Origin: an uncultured Acetatifactor sp.
Lineage (GTDB): Bacteria; Bacillota; Clostridia; Lachnospirales; Lachnospiraceae
Length of the DNA stretch: 64,000 bases
Direction of reading: 5' to 3'
Assembly (NCBI GenBank): GCA_910577185.1
Contig: CAJTLR010000007.1
Coordinates: forward strand, 30,205 to 94,204
In this document: one piece after another, positions 18,271 to 28,747 of the stretch
How the letters are laid out: every line of letters begins with the position of its first letter
Position numbering within the stretch: position 1 is the first letter of the stretch
Program-made: the position numbers and the translations under genes
Notes under the pieces: generated by a model
Seen by the model: the letters and a program-made list of their open reading frames with translations, nothing else
What the model was told of the DNA's origin: nothing
Database searches by the model: none

Positions 18271-21222
18271 GTGAAAAAGAAGAAAAACAAGACCCGCATT
18301 CGCAATATTAGCATTCTGGTTGTACTGGCTGCCATCATTATCATAGCATTTAACCTGGCCTCCAGTGACGAATATGCAGAAACCCGTGATAACGTTCTGG
18401 CGAAATATCTGAGTTATGAGAATACTTCCGCTGTCACTTATGACGCTTATATTTCCCAGCACGCGAAAGCGTATGTTTCCGACCAGACACAGAAGATCGC
18501 GGTGAAGGCTTCTGATTATGCGGAAACGGATATGACCGGTTTGACGGAAAATGAAGGTGTGGTATGGACACAGGACGAAGGATCCGTTACTTATCAGTTT
18601 AATGTACCGGAATCCGGCCTGTATCATATCCAGCTTACATATTATCCTGATGTTACCAGTACGCAGTCTATATTGCGCAATGTGTATGTAAATGGAGAGT
18701 TACCGTTTGACGATTGTAAAGATATTACCATCAACCGCCTTTGGGTGGATGACAACAAGAATTGGCTTATGAATACCAACGGCAACCAGGCTGCTCCCAC
18801 GCAGGTGCAGGGAGAGGGACCCGCGGTTGCATATATTAATTCTTCTGACTGTGACACCTTGGGGAACTATATGTTCTATTTTGAGAAGGGTGAAAATAAA
18901 GTGACCCTGGAGTCAGCACAGTCGGCGCTGGGACTCAGTGAGATTGCCCTGGTTCCAGCATCAGAACTGCTGGGCTACGAAGACTATCTGGCCAGGTGCA
19001 AGAATGCGCTGGATGCGGAAGTGATCAGTGCCAACAATGTACCGGATGGCGCCATTGTCATCCAGGCAGAGGACGCGGCCGTGAAATCCAGTTCTTCCCT
19101 GTCTCCCAACAATGACCGGACATCCGTGGCAACACAGCCTTATCATGCCACTTACACGGTATATAATACCATAGGCGGAGAAAGCTGGGCAACTGTAGGA
19201 CAGAATATTACATGGACAGTGGATGTGAAGCAGGCAGGTCTGTACAAAATAGGTCTCCGTTTCAAACAGTCCCTGAACAGAGGTTTTTATTCTGCCCGTT
19301 ATCTGACCGTAAACGGAGAACTTCCTTTCAGGGAAGCAGGAGAAATTAAATTCGATTATGCTCCCGGATGGCAGACTGCTTTTGCAGGGGGAGACGCAGG
19401 GGACTATTATTTCTATCTGAAAGAAGGTTCCAATACCATCACAATGAATGCCACATTGGGAAGTCTTGCAGATGCGGTGGATCTGGCCAGAACAAGTGTG
19501 GATAACCTGAACAATCTCTATCGTGAGCTGACTGCGGTGACAGGAGTGGATCCTGACCAGTACCGTGATTATCAGATTACGGATTATGTTCACGGCATGG
19601 TGGATGTTCTGGAAGTAGAATATACGCGGCTGAATGCGGTGGTGGAAATGTTCGGCGAGAGCATGGAATCCGCCAACAAGACATCAGGCGTGGTAGATAT
19701 GATGAATTCCATGGTGAAGCTGATCAAGAAACCCGATGATGTTGCAAAATACCTGGGTGATTTTAACTCAAAACTTTCTGCCCTGGGAGAATGGATCAAC
19801 AGCATCAACAATCTTCCCGTGGAACTGGATTATCTGATGGTAACCGGAGACGGTTATAATCTTCCCAAAGCAGAAGGGGGATTCTTTGCAAAGATTGCAC
19901 ATAACTGGAATGCCTTTATCGGCTCTTTCACCAATGACTTCAAAGTACATGCGGAAGGTTCCGATAATTCCCAGAAACAGCAGCTGGATGTGTGGGTAGC
20001 CACGGATACCAGAAAGCAGTATGACATCATCCAGAAGATGATCAATGCTTCTTTCAAGGATTCCAACTATGAAGTGAATCTGAGTATGGTAGGCGGCGAT
20101 ACCGTACTGCCTGCTACAGTGGCGGGAGAAGGACCGGATGTGGTATTACAGTCCAGCTACAGCCAGCCCACCAACTTTGCATACCGCAGCGCGGCATATG
20201 ACCTGACACAGTTTGCTGATTTTGAAGAAGTATTCCAGCGTTTCCCTGAGGATACCAGGGCATTTCTGGAGTATGAAGGCGGGGTATACGGTCTGCCGGA
20301 TCAGTTATCCTTCCCCGTGATGATCTACAGAAAAGACATTCTGGATGCGCTGAATCTGGAAGTGCCGGAGACATGGGACGATCTGGTGGGAATCATTCCT
20401 TATCTGGAAGCAGACAATATGAGCGTGTATCTGGCAAGTAACGAATACCTTACCCTTGGCGGAGGAACCAGTTCCACCACAGTGCCTGTGAACAGTATCT
20501 TCCTTTCCATGCTGTATCAGCAGGGCTATGAACTTTATAATGAGAGTCATACCCTGAGTCTGATGGATCAGGTGGATCACATGATGGTATTTAAGAACTG
20601 GACAGAGTATTATACCAATCAGGGACTGAACTATTCCGTAAACTTGTCAACCAGGTTCCGTAAAGGTGAAATTCCCCTGGCAGTGGTGGATTATACTTAT
20701 GTCAATACTCTGAATGTATCTGCCCCTGAAATATCCGGTAAATGGTCCATTGCCAAGATACCGGGCACCATGAAAGAGGATGGAAGTGTGGATCATTCCG
20801 CAGCCTGCATGATCGGCACCTGCTTTATCGTATCCTCCACAGTGGCTAAGGATGGCATGGCCAACGAGTCCTGGGAATTCCTGAAATGGTGGACCAGCGA
20901 AGAGACACAGACAAAGTACTCTACCGAGCTGAAGGTAGAAAACGGAGAAGCGGCAGAATTCCCTGTCTCCAATGTGAATGCCATTGCAAACGGCGGTCTG
21001 AAGGAAGAGTTTAAGCAAGTGGTGCTGTCCCTGCTGGATGATCTCCGCGCAGAGCCCCAGATCCCCGGCGGTTATATTACGGGCCGTGTGATCAGAAATG
21101 CATTTACTTCGGTTGTAACTGACAACACAGATCCGGTAGATACGCTGTATATCCTGTTGGATGATATCAACAAGGAGATTGAAAGCAAACGTACCGAGTT
21201 CGGTTTAAACACGGCAGAATAG
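18271..21222 (+). CDS. Membrane-anchored fusion of two CBM-like domains and an ABC binding protein
   Basis: Protein of 983 residues from GTG 18271, which has GAAAGGG eight bases upstream; an earlier GTG (18229) lies inside a hairpin. An uncleaved N-terminal helix (about 15-32) anchors it. Two beta-sandwich domains resembling CBM35/CBM6-type modules follow (about 70-230 and 265-400; each contains the string VNGELPF). A helical linker rich in coiled segments (about 405-560) leads to a family 1 solute-binding domain (about 585-950, EGPDVVLQSSYSQPTN, WEFLKWWTSEE). Fusion of sugar-binding modules to an importer binding protein is unusual and suggests capture of large or branched glycans at the cell surface. 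It is co-transcribed with the permeases 10 bp downstream. Confidence 0.85.
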   Translation: MKKKKNKTRIRNISILVVLAAIIIIAFNLASSDEYAETRDNVLAKYLSYENTSAVTYDAYISQHAKAYVSDQTQKIAVKASDYAETDMTGLTENEGVVWTQDEGSVTYQFNVPESGLYHIQLTYYPDVTSTQSILRNVYVNGELPFDDCKDITINRLWVDDNKNWLMNTNGNQAAPTQVQGEGPAVAYINSSDCDTLGNYMFYFEKGENKVTLESAQSALGLSEIALVPASELLGYEDYLARCKNALDAEVISANNVPDGAIVIQAEDAAVKSSSSLSPNNDRTSVATQPYHATYTVYNTIGGESWATVGQNITWTVDVKQAGLYKIGLRFKQSLNRGFYSARYLTVNGELPFREAGEIKFDYAPGWQTAFAGGDAGDYYFYLKEGSNTITMNATLGSLADAVDLARTSVDNLNNLYRELTAVTGVDPDQYRDYQITDYVHGMVDVLEVEYTRLNAVVEMFGESMESANKTSGVVDMMNSMVKLIKKPDDVAKYLGDFNSKLSALGEWINSINNLPVELDYLMVTGDGYNLPKAEGGFFAKIAHNWNAFIGSFTNDFKVHAEGSDNSQKQQLDVWVATDTRKQYDIIQKMINASFKDSNYEVNLSMVGGDTVLPATVAGEGPDVVLQSSYSQPTNFAYRSAAYDLTQFADFEEVFQRFPEDTRAFLEYEGGVYGLPDQLSFPVMIYRKDILDALNLEVPETWDDLVGIIPYLEADNMSVYLASNEYLTLGGGTSSTTVPVNSIFLSMLYQQGYELYNESHTLSLMDQVDHMMVFKNWTEYYTNQGLNYSVNLSTRFRKGEIPLAVVDYTYVNTLNVSAPEISGKWSIAKIPGTMKEDGSVDHSAACMIGTCFIVSSTVAKDGMANESWEFLKWWTSEETQTKYSTELKVENGEAAEFPVSNVNAIANGGLKEEFKQVVLSLLDDLRAEPQIPGGYITGRVIRNAFTSVVTDNTDPVDTLYILLDDINKEIESKRTEFGLNTAE

Positions 21223-21232
21223 GAGGGGAGAG

Positions 21233-22162
21233 ATGGCTGCTAATAAGATATCTTTTAAAAGAAGGGCCGAATTGACCCTTAGGGACGTGAAGCGCAGCAT
21301 CCCTTTGTATGTGATGATCGCCCCCTTTATGTTGCTGTTTTTCACATTTGTGGTATATCCGGTGTTAAAGGCTGTATGGTTCAGCTTTACAGACTATAAT
21401 GTTCTGGAGAAGGCCAATTTTGTAGGTCTGCGCAATTACCGCAAGCTGTTTTTGGACGATTCCACTTTTATCACTGCCATCAAGAATACTTTCATTATCG
21501 CAGTGATTGTAGGACCGGGCGGATACATTCTCTCTTTCCTGCTGGCCTGGATGATCAACGAACTGCCCCATAAGGTAGGTACTGTACTGACGGTGATTTT
21601 TTATGCGCCCAGTATGGCAGGTACGGCTGTGGTGGCTGTGTTCGCACAGATTTTCTCCAATGACAGCAACGGTTATCTGAACGCTATACTGCGTAATCTG
21701 GGGATTACGGATGAAGCCATTCTGTGGCTGTCTGACGCGGATGTGGTAATGGTAGTCGTCATTCTGGCATCTCTGTGGATGAGTATGGGTGTAGGCTTCC
21801 TTTCCTTCGTAGCCGGTGTCAAGGGTGTGGACGAAGCCCAGTATGAGGCAGGCGCCATCGACGGTATCCGGAACCGCTGGCAGGAGCTTTGGTATGTGAC
21901 ATTGCCCAATATGAAGCCCCAGCTGCTGTTCGGCGCCGTTACCACCATCACAGGTTCCTTATCCGTAGGTACCATTGGAGACAGCCTTGTAGGTTTCCCC
22001 AGCCCCAATTATGCGACCCATACCATTGTCAACCACCTGAACGACTATGGTTCTATCCGTATGGAAATGGGTTATGCATCGGCAATTGCCGTTATCCTGT
22101 TCCTGATTATGATTTTATGCAATATGCTGATCCAGAAGCTGCTGCGTAAGGTCGGAACCTGA
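21233..22162 (+). CDS. ABC transporter permease, MalF-like (pair 1)
   Basis: Sugar permease of 309 residues with six membrane helices and the EAA loop DEAQYEAGAIDGIRNRWQELWYVTLP. The start follows GGAGGGG by five bases. It lies 10 bp after the fused binding protein gene and 21 bp before its partner. This operon contains two complete permease pairs; which pair serves which binding protein cannot be told from sequence. Confidence 0.92.
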   Translation: MAANKISFKRRAELTLRDVKRSIPLYVMIAPFMLLFFTFVVYPVLKAVWFSFTDYNVLEKANFVGLRNYRKLFLDDSTFITAIKNTFIIAVIVGPGGYILSFLLAWMINELPHKVGTVLTVIFYAPSMAGTAVVAVFAQIFSNDSNGYLNAILRNLGITDEAILWLSDADVVMVVVILASLWMSMGVGFLSFVAGVKGVDEAQYEAGAIDGIRNRWQELWYVTLPNMKPQLLFGAVTTITGSLSVGTIGDSLVGFPSPNYATHTIVNHLNDYGSIRMEMGYASAIAVILFLIMILCNMLIQKLLRKVGT

Positions 22163-22183
22163 TCGGAGAGAGGAAGGGTGAAT

Positions 22184-23110
22184 ATGGAAACGTTAAAAAG
22201 ACTTTATCAAAATCATTTGACTAAAAAGAGAACGAAGAATTTTAAGCCGACTGTGAAGAAATCCAAAAGAAGCTTCTGGGGAAACGTAATTCTCGGATTG
22301 TTTCTTCTGGCCATGGCTTTTACCTTTTTCTTCCCGGTAGTGTATATGATCAGCCAGTCCCTGAAACCCATGAACGAGCTGTTCATATTCCCTCCAAAGA
22401 TTCTTGTCTCCAGTCCGACCACTAATAACTATCGGGATTTTGTCAATGTCCTGGCAAATACGGTGGTTCCTGTAACCAGGTCACTGTTTAACTCGCTGTT
22501 TGTGGTAGCCATAGGTTCCGTGGGCCATATTGTACTGGCATCCCTTTGCGCCTACCCGCTGGCAAAATATAAATTTCCCGGCAGCGCGTTTTTGAACCAG
22601 ATGATTGTGTACTCCCTGATGTTCAACACGGCAGTTACCATGATACCCAACTTCCTGACCATTGCCGGTCTGGGAATGCTGGATACCCAGTGGGCTATTA
22701 TTATACCCGGTTTTGCGTCTACCCTGGGTCTGTATCTGATGAAGAACTTTATGGAACAGATTCCGGACTCCCTGATGGAGGCAGCACAGATCGATGGCGC
22801 CGGATACGTAAGGATTCATTTTACCATCGTGATGCCGGTGGTGAAGCCCGCACTGGTGACAGCTTTTATTATGGTATTTCAGGCTTTCTGGACCAATACC
22901 GGCGACAAGTTTATCTACACGGAGGCACAGAAGGGATTTGCCTATGTGGTGGGACAGCTGGCAAGCGGTAAGATCACCGGCGTGGGCAGCTCCTATGTAG
23001 GTATTTCTTCCGCATCGGCCGTTGTCATGTTTGCGGTACCGCTGGTGGTATTCCTGATCATGCAGAACAGCGTGGTATCTACGATGGCAACATCCGGAAT
23101 GAAAGAATAA
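22184..23110 (+). CDS. ABC transporter permease, MalG-like (pair 1)
   Basis: Permease partner of 308 residues from ATG 22184; GGAAGG lies six bases upstream, whereas a GTG at 22178 would abut the site. An unusually long basic cytoplasmic N-terminus of about 30 residues precedes the first helix. The EAA loop is DSLMEAAQIDGAGYVRIHFTIVMP, and the C-terminus ends VVSTMATSGMKE as in MalG homologues. Confidence 0.92.
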   Translation: METLKRLYQNHLTKKRTKNFKPTVKKSKRSFWGNVILGLFLLAMAFTFFFPVVYMISQSLKPMNELFIFPPKILVSSPTTNNYRDFVNVLANTVVPVTRSLFNSLFVVAIGSVGHIVLASLCAYPLAKYKFPGSAFLNQMIVYSLMFNTAVTMIPNFLTIAGLGMLDTQWAIIIPGFASTLGLYLMKNFMEQIPDSLMEAAQIDGAGYVRIHFTIVMPVVKPALVTAFIMVFQAFWTNTGDKFIYTEAQKGFAYVVGQLASGKITGVGSSYVGISSASAVVMFAVPLVVFLIMQNSVVSTMATSGMKE

Positions 23111-23120
23111 GAGGTGGCGT

Positions 23121-25199
23121 ATGCAAAAATCAAAAAAGATTTGGAGTAAGTGCCTTGGGGGACTTTCTCTTGTATTATGTGCCATCCTTGGATTTGGCAC
23201 TGTATCCTACGCGGCAGATTCTTATTCCTATGACATCTGGGGCAATGTGATTGCTGCACCGGCTGCATACGAATTGGAACAGACGATATACGCAGCGGAT
23301 CTGGGAGTTGAGAGCATGGCTTCGGCATCGGGTGTCTTCTACCGGAATGACAAAGTTTACATTGCTCTGAACGGAAGTATCGTTATTGCCGACAAAGAAT
23401 TTGAGAATTTCAGTTATATTACGGATTATGTAAGAGAGGACGGTACCCAGAGTACGGTCAATGCCCCCACCGGCATTTTTGTCACGGAAGACGAACACAT
23501 TTATATCTGTGAACAGGCCAAGGGAGAGATCATCGAATTTGACGAGAACGGAAAGTACATAAGGGCTATCGGAGATCCTGAGTGTATCGGTCTGACTACC
23601 ACATATGCGCCCAAAAAACTTGTGGTGGACAAAGTGGGACGTATTTATGTACTGGTGCAGAACTGTTATGAAGGTTTGGTGGAACTGGACCCGGAAGGTA
23701 ATTTCAACCGTTATGTTGGCGCTACCGAGGTATCGTTCAATATGCTGGACCTGTTCTGGAGAAATCTGATGACAGAGGAGCAGCTGGCGCGAAGCGCACT
23801 GTGGCTGCCTACCTCCTACAGTGACCTTGCCATTGATGAGGATGGATTTATTTTTGCCAGTGTATCGGGAGCTTCCGATGATGAACCCATCAAAAAGCTG
23901 AATTCCTCAGGTGACAATGTCATGCCGTCGCATGAGTTTATCACGGAACCCATGGGAGACTATGAGAACAAGAAGTCTATTTCCAACCTGACCAATATTG
24001 CGGTGGCGGACGATGGCAGATTTGCCGTTCTGGATACCACACGTTCCCGGATATTTGTCTACAGTCCGGATGGTTATCTGATGTATGAACTGGCTGGAAA
24101 CGGAAACGCGGAAGGACTTTTGAACTCTCCCTCCACATTCTGTTTTATGGATGACAAGATTGTGGTGGTAGACATTGTGTACCAGTCCCTGGAAATTTTT
24201 GCTCCTTCTACTTACGGCGCACTGATCAATTCGGCTCTGCAGGCTGAATCAGAGTATGATTACGCCACGGCGGCAGGCTATTGGGAGCAGGTTCTGGATA
24301 TCAACAACAATTTCTATTATGCAAATCTGGGACTGGGCAAACACCAGATGCGTACAGGGGAGTATGAGAAAGCCAAGGATAATTTCTATATCGGCGGCGA
24401 CAGAAGCTATTACTCCAATGCATATGCCCAGGTGTCCGGCGAGTGGATGAACCGTAACTTCAGCAAGATCATAACAGTGCTTGCAGTGTTGCTTGTGGCG
24501 CTGGTGGCATGGAAGATCTACAGAAAATTCCGCCCTGCACAGCCCAGGGACACAAAACTGACAAGATTCTGGAAAAAGACCAAGTTTACATTGTTCAAAT
24601 GGCCGGGATATGTTCTTTCAAGTCCTTTCAAGGCCTTTGATGATGTGAAATACTATGACGACGGTTCCCTGGTATTCAGTATTGTGGTTATTATCCTGTT
24701 TGGCTGGATCAGTCTGATCAAGTACAGATATGCCGGATTTATGGTTAATTTTGTGGATATTGACAATGTAAACGTGCCTTTGATTGTGGGCAGCGCCATT
24801 CTTCCCTATGTGGCCTTTATCGTGGGCAACTGGGCAGTGGGTGTGCTTCTGTCAGGTAAAGGAAAGGTAGTGCATATTACCAAGGTAGTGGGATATTCCC
24901 TCTATCCGGCCTGCTGGCTGTACCTGGTGGGAACCATTCTCTCCAATTTTGTAACGGAAGATGAAGCGGCCCTGGTGAGTGCGCTGTTTACATTCGGTAT
25001 GGTATTATTCTTCTTCTATATGTTCATCGGAACCATCATGGTGAACCAGTATACCTTTACCAAGAACGTGGCTACACTGTTGCTTTCGGTTGTGGCAATG
25101 CTGATTATCTGTTTTGTGGCAATGTTGTTCGCAACGCTTCTGGCACAGTTTGTCAATGACTGGACACAGATCTTCAGAGAACTGTTTTTGGTGCTTTAG
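23121..25199 (+). CDS. NHL-repeat, TPR and Yip1-like membrane protein
   Basis: Protein of 692 residues. A signal peptide ends near residue 32 (VSYAADS). An NHL-type beta-propeller follows (about 70-370: PTGIFVTEDEHIYICEQAKG, YAPKKLVVDKVGRIYVL, LTNIAVADDGRFAVLD). A short TPR-like pair (about 375-430: AGYWEQVLDINNNFYYANLGLG) comes next, then a helix at about 450-467 and a Yip1-type domain of five helices at the C-terminus. Proteins of this layout are found next to sugar importers with DUF5696 proteins in Paenibacillus and Lachnospiraceae, but their function is not known to me. Perhaps it is a sensor or scaffold for the importer. It sits between permease pair 1 and the DUF5696 gene. Confidence 0.82.
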   Translation: MQKSKKIWSKCLGGLSLVLCAILGFGTVSYAADSYSYDIWGNVIAAPAAYELEQTIYAADLGVESMASASGVFYRNDKVYIALNGSIVIADKEFENFSYITDYVREDGTQSTVNAPTGIFVTEDEHIYICEQAKGEIIEFDENGKYIRAIGDPECIGLTTTYAPKKLVVDKVGRIYVLVQNCYEGLVELDPEGNFNRYVGATEVSFNMLDLFWRNLMTEEQLARSALWLPTSYSDLAIDEDGFIFASVSGASDDEPIKKLNSSGDNVMPSHEFITEPMGDYENKKSISNLTNIAVADDGRFAVLDTTRSRIFVYSPDGYLMYELAGNGNAEGLLNSPSTFCFMDDKIVVVDIVYQSLEIFAPSTYGALINSALQAESEYDYATAAGYWEQVLDINNNFYYANLGLGKHQMRTGEYEKAKDNFYIGGDRSYYSNAYAQVSGEWMNRNFSKIITVLAVLLVALVAWKIYRKFRPAQPRDTKLTRFWKKTKFTLFKWPGYVLSSPFKAFDDVKYYDDGSLVFSIVVIILFGWISLIKYRYAGFMVNFVDIDNVNVPLIVGSAILPYVAFIVGNWAVGVLLSGKGKVVHITKVVGYSLYPACWLYLVGTILSNFVTEDEAALVSALFTFGMVLFFFYMFIGTIMVNQYTFTKNVATLLLSVVAMLIICFVAMLFATLLAQFVNDWTQIFRELFLVL

Positions 25200-25215
25200 G
25201 AAGGAGGCGAAGAAA

Positions 25216-27783
25216 ATGAAAAAACGTTCTATTTTTACCTATGCCGCAGTGGCTGGTCTTTGCCTTACTTTGCTTGGGGGCTGCGGTTCCCCGGAGGAAA
25301 CGGTTGAAGAAGAGCAGGCCAGCTACTGGGAGACCCAGCAGTTTGATACTTTCAGCGGAACCGATTTTGTGGAAGTGGCAAAAAGCGGGGACATGCAGCT
25401 GCTCTTAAATCCTGCCACAGGTACCATCCGCTGGATGGACAGCAGTACCGGCGTATATCAGGATACCAATATGAGCCATGACGATGGTATCACCGGTCTT
25501 ACAAATGCAGAGCAGTCCGACTTAATGGTAAGATATTTTAACGGCAGTAAGAATGCAAATAAGCTTTATTCTTCGGTAAATACATATGATTCCTACAGTA
25601 TGTGTTCCAGCCTGGGTCAGCTTTCTTATCAGAAGATTGACAACGGAGTCCGCATTCTTTATACTCTGGGAGATGACAGTGTTACTTACAAAAATTTCCC
25701 GGAAAGAATCTCCGACGACAGAATGCAGGAATATGTGGCTCAGTACCTGGATGATTCCCAGATGAATCTTTTGAAAAAACGTTACCAGCAGCTGTCTTCC
25801 GGTGACTGGCTCAGAAGTTTCGGCGGCGGGGAAGGCGGAAACCAGAACCGTTTAAGCTCGGCGGCCCTGAAAGAGTTTTACAATCTCTTTTATGAAGTAG
25901 GAAAGTATACAGATGAGTTACTCTACGAAGACCTGGAAACACATGAAGTAAATCCGGAGAACTATCCCAGCAACCTGAGGATTCATGTTCCGGTAGAGTA
26001 TTATCTGGATGGCGAAGAACTGATAGTAAATGTGGATACCAGTAAGATTGAGACAAAAAAGGAAAATCCCATCAATCAGATTCAGCTGCTTCCTTATTTC
26101 CTCACATCCGATTCCACGCAGACAGAGGAAGAGGGATATATGTTTATTCCTGATGGCAGCGGCGCCCTGATCTATCTGGACAGCACGAAGATTCGGGAAT
26201 TCCATTATATGTCATCCTATTTTGGCGGTGACAAACTGGTGGGGGCAACTAACTACAACAGTGTCAATACACAGATGATGCTTCCTGTACTGGGTATGAA
26301 AAATTCAAACAGCACTATATTCGGTGTGATTGAAGAAGGCGCGGAAGTGGCTACACTGGATGCCTATGTGAGCGGAACAGATAATTCGGAGCCGTTCTCC
26401 AAGATGAAACTGTCCTTTGACATCCAGACCCAGCAGACCATTTCTTCCGGTGTGAAGAATGCCAGCGGTGAGTATACCCTGATTAAGGTCAGCGACGATA
26501 TCTACGATAAAAATATTACCCTCCGGTATTTCTGGCTGGGTACAGATGCCGATTATGTGGATATGGCAGACTGCTATGCCGGATATCTGGAGGAAAAAGG
26601 CGTGCTGACAGCGGGTACTGCTGAAGACACCGCTCCCTTTTATGTGGAGTTGATGGGCAGCACGGATAAGACCAAGTACTTCCTTGGAATTCCGTATGAT
26701 GGAACCCAGACGCTGACATCTTTCAGTCAGGCAAAGGAAATCCTTCAGAACCTGACGGACAGCGGCGTGGGAAATGTGAAGCTGATTTACAGCGGTATGG
26801 TGAATGGGGGCATGAATCAGAGATCCCTGGCATCCGGAGTGAAGATAGCTCCCGGTCTGGGAGGAAAATCCGGGTTAAAGAGTCTCACATCCTATGCGGA
26901 TTCCGTGGGAGCCCAGGTGTTCCCGAACCTGCAGCTGCAGACGGCTTATACAAAGACCAAGATCAACAATGAAATGGCAGCATGGAATATTCTGAATGAG
27001 CGGGGCCAGATTTATTCTTTTGACCCTGTGAAAAAAACAGTGGAGAGTGAGGCGGATTATCCCCTGTATCTTGTCAGCCCTGTTTATATGCAGAAGTATT
27101 TCGGCAAAGTAAAGAGTTCTTTTTCCAGCAAAACAGGTCTGAATACCATGGCTTCCAGTGATTTGTATACCTTTATCGGAACAGATTACGGTGATAACCA
27201 GGTAGCGCCTGCATCCGGAAGGAATCTGATGAAGGATGCGGTAGCCGGGCTGGCAGACGGTATGACACTGATGCTGTCAAATCCTGTTTGTGACGCTTAT
27301 GCCTACAGTACGTATCTGACAGATATTCCTACCACTGACAGCGGTATGAGAGTTCTGGATGCTTCCATTCCTTTTCTGGGACTGGTGCTGAACGGCCATA
27401 AAGAATATTCTTCCGAGTCCTTAAATAAAGAATCAACGGATGTGTATGTGAACTTTATGCGTGTCCTGGAGAGCAGCAGTGTGCCGAAATTTACATTTAT
27501 GTATGAAAATGCTTCCTTGCTGAATGGCACCGAGCAGGAGAATTATTTTGCGGTGGATTACAGCTACTGGAAAGACAAAATCGGCACATACTACGAAGAG
27601 TACCGTAATTTTTACGATCAGGTAAAGGGTGCGACGATAGTGGAGCATGAATTGTATGAACGCAATGACAATCTGCGTGTCGTAACTTATTCCAACGGGG
27701 TCAAGGTTTATTTTAACTACAGCGACCTGGAAGAACAGATTGACGGAGTGACGGTGCCGGCTTTCAGCTATGTAATAAAGTAA
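25216..27783 (+). CDS. DUF5696-type lipoprotein
   Basis: Lipoprotein of 855 residues with lipobox LLGGC (Cys23). ATG 25216 follows AGGAGG by eight bases; the upstream frame extension overlaps the previous gene and is not used. The body contains a beta-rich N-terminal half (substrate-like strings such as EEGYMFIPDGSGALIYLDS). The C-terminal half (about 480-780) reads like a TIM-barrel glycosidase (FLGIPYDGTQTLTSFSQAKE, SGVGNVKLIYSGMVNGG, AQVFPNLQLQTAY). I assign the DUF5696 family from these strings and from its place between a Yip1-like gene and permeases. It could be a surface glycosidase or a glycan-holding protein; no catalytic residues can be named with confidence. Confidence 0.75.
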   Translation: MKKRSIFTYAAVAGLCLTLLGGCGSPEETVEEEQASYWETQQFDTFSGTDFVEVAKSGDMQLLLNPATGTIRWMDSSTGVYQDTNMSHDDGITGLTNAEQSDLMVRYFNGSKNANKLYSSVNTYDSYSMCSSLGQLSYQKIDNGVRILYTLGDDSVTYKNFPERISDDRMQEYVAQYLDDSQMNLLKKRYQQLSSGDWLRSFGGGEGGNQNRLSSAALKEFYNLFYEVGKYTDELLYEDLETHEVNPENYPSNLRIHVPVEYYLDGEELIVNVDTSKIETKKENPINQIQLLPYFLTSDSTQTEEEGYMFIPDGSGALIYLDSTKIREFHYMSSYFGGDKLVGATNYNSVNTQMMLPVLGMKNSNSTIFGVIEEGAEVATLDAYVSGTDNSEPFSKMKLSFDIQTQQTISSGVKNASGEYTLIKVSDDIYDKNITLRYFWLGTDADYVDMADCYAGYLEEKGVLTAGTAEDTAPFYVELMGSTDKTKYFLGIPYDGTQTLTSFSQAKEILQNLTDSGVGNVKLIYSGMVNGGMNQRSLASGVKIAPGLGGKSGLKSLTSYADSVGAQVFPNLQLQTAYTKTKINNEMAAWNILNERGQIYSFDPVKKTVESEADYPLYLVSPVYMQKYFGKVKSSFSSKTGLNTMASSDLYTFIGTDYGDNQVAPASGRNLMKDAVAGLADGMTLMLSNPVCDAYAYSTYLTDIPTTDSGMRVLDASIPFLGLVLNGHKEYSSESLNKESTDVYVNFMRVLESSSVPKFTFMYENASLLNGTEQENYFAVDYSYWKDKIGTYYEEYRNFYDQVKGATIVEHELYERNDNLRVVTYSNGVKVYFNYSDLEEQIDGVTVPAFSYVIK

Positions 27784-27796
27784 AGGAGGAGGTAAG

Positions 27797-28747
27797 ATGA
27801 AAAAAGAAACAAAAACGGCAGTAAAAAAGCCGGCTCTTTCCTGGTATAAGAGAATGGACTTCTCCAAAAAGACGGCATTATGGGGCTTTATCTTCCTGCT
27901 TCCCTGGCTCATCGGTCTGATATTCTTCTTTATCAGACCCCTGGTGAACACTCTCTGGTATTCACTGTGTCATATGGAGATGGTGAACGGAAAATTTTCG
28001 GGAACATTTATTGGTATAGAAAATTTCAAATGGGTATTGGGCGTAAATGCGGATTATACCCGACATCTGGCAGAGGCGTTTACCCAGATGGCCAAGGAAG
28101 TGCCGTTCCAGATTTTTGTTGCATTGTTTATTGCAATGCTTCTAAACGGCGAATATAAAGGAAGGGGATTTTTCCGGGCAGTTTTCGTAATTCCGATTAT
28201 TCTTGCAACAGGAATCGCTACTTTTACCCTGGCAGAGGTAAAAACGCTGACGACGGAGACAACCGAATCTGTCATGAATATGAAATGGCTGGAGGACCTG
28301 GTAATCAATTCGGGTATTCCGGAGGAGCTGACAACGCTTCTGGTGACTTATGTAAAGAATATTTTTGATGTGGTAACCACCTGCGGCGTACAGATATTGC
28401 TGTTCCTGTCCGGTCTGCAGGCCATTTCCCCTACCTTGTACGAGGTGGCGAAGATGGAAGGCTGTACCCAGTTTGAAACCTTCTGTAAGATTACGCTTCC
28501 CATGGTATCGCCCACCATTCTGGTATGTCTGGTGTACAGTATTGCGGAATCTTTTGCCCATGCAACTGTTACCGTTGGTGAGACCACCAAAGCATTTTCT
28601 ACCTATATTCAGGAAATAACTTTTACGGGAGCTGCCGAGTACTACGGCTATGGCGCGGCAATGAGTTTTATCTACTTTGCGGCAACCCTTGTTACGGTAG
28701 GCGTGGTTTGCGGTATTGTATCGAAGGGGGTGTTCTACTATGACTAA
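27797..28747 (+). CDS. ABC transporter permease, MalF-like (pair 2)
   Basis: Sugar permease of 316 residues, starting behind AAAGGAGGAGG. Six helices and an EAA loop (PTLYEVAKMEGCTQFETFCKITLP) are present, and the periplasmic loop between helices 3 and 4 is longer than in pair 1 (an insertion of about 45 residues around LTTETTESVMNMKWLEDLV). The next gene overlaps its stop by 8 bp, indicating translational coupling. Confidence 0.92.
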   Translation: MKKETKTAVKKPALSWYKRMDFSKKTALWGFIFLLPWLIGLIFFFIRPLVNTLWYSLCHMEMVNGKFSGTFIGIENFKWVLGVNADYTRHLAEAFTQMAKEVPFQIFVALFIAMLLNGEYKGRGFFRAVFVIPIILATGIATFTLAEVKTLTTETTESVMNMKWLEDLVINSGIPEELTTLLVTYVKNIFDVVTTCGVQILLFLSGLQAISPTLYEVAKMEGCTQFETFCKITLPMVSPTILVCLVYSIAESFAHATVTVGETTKAFSTYIQEITFTGAAEYYGYGAAMSFIYFAATLVTVGVVCGIVSKGVFYYD

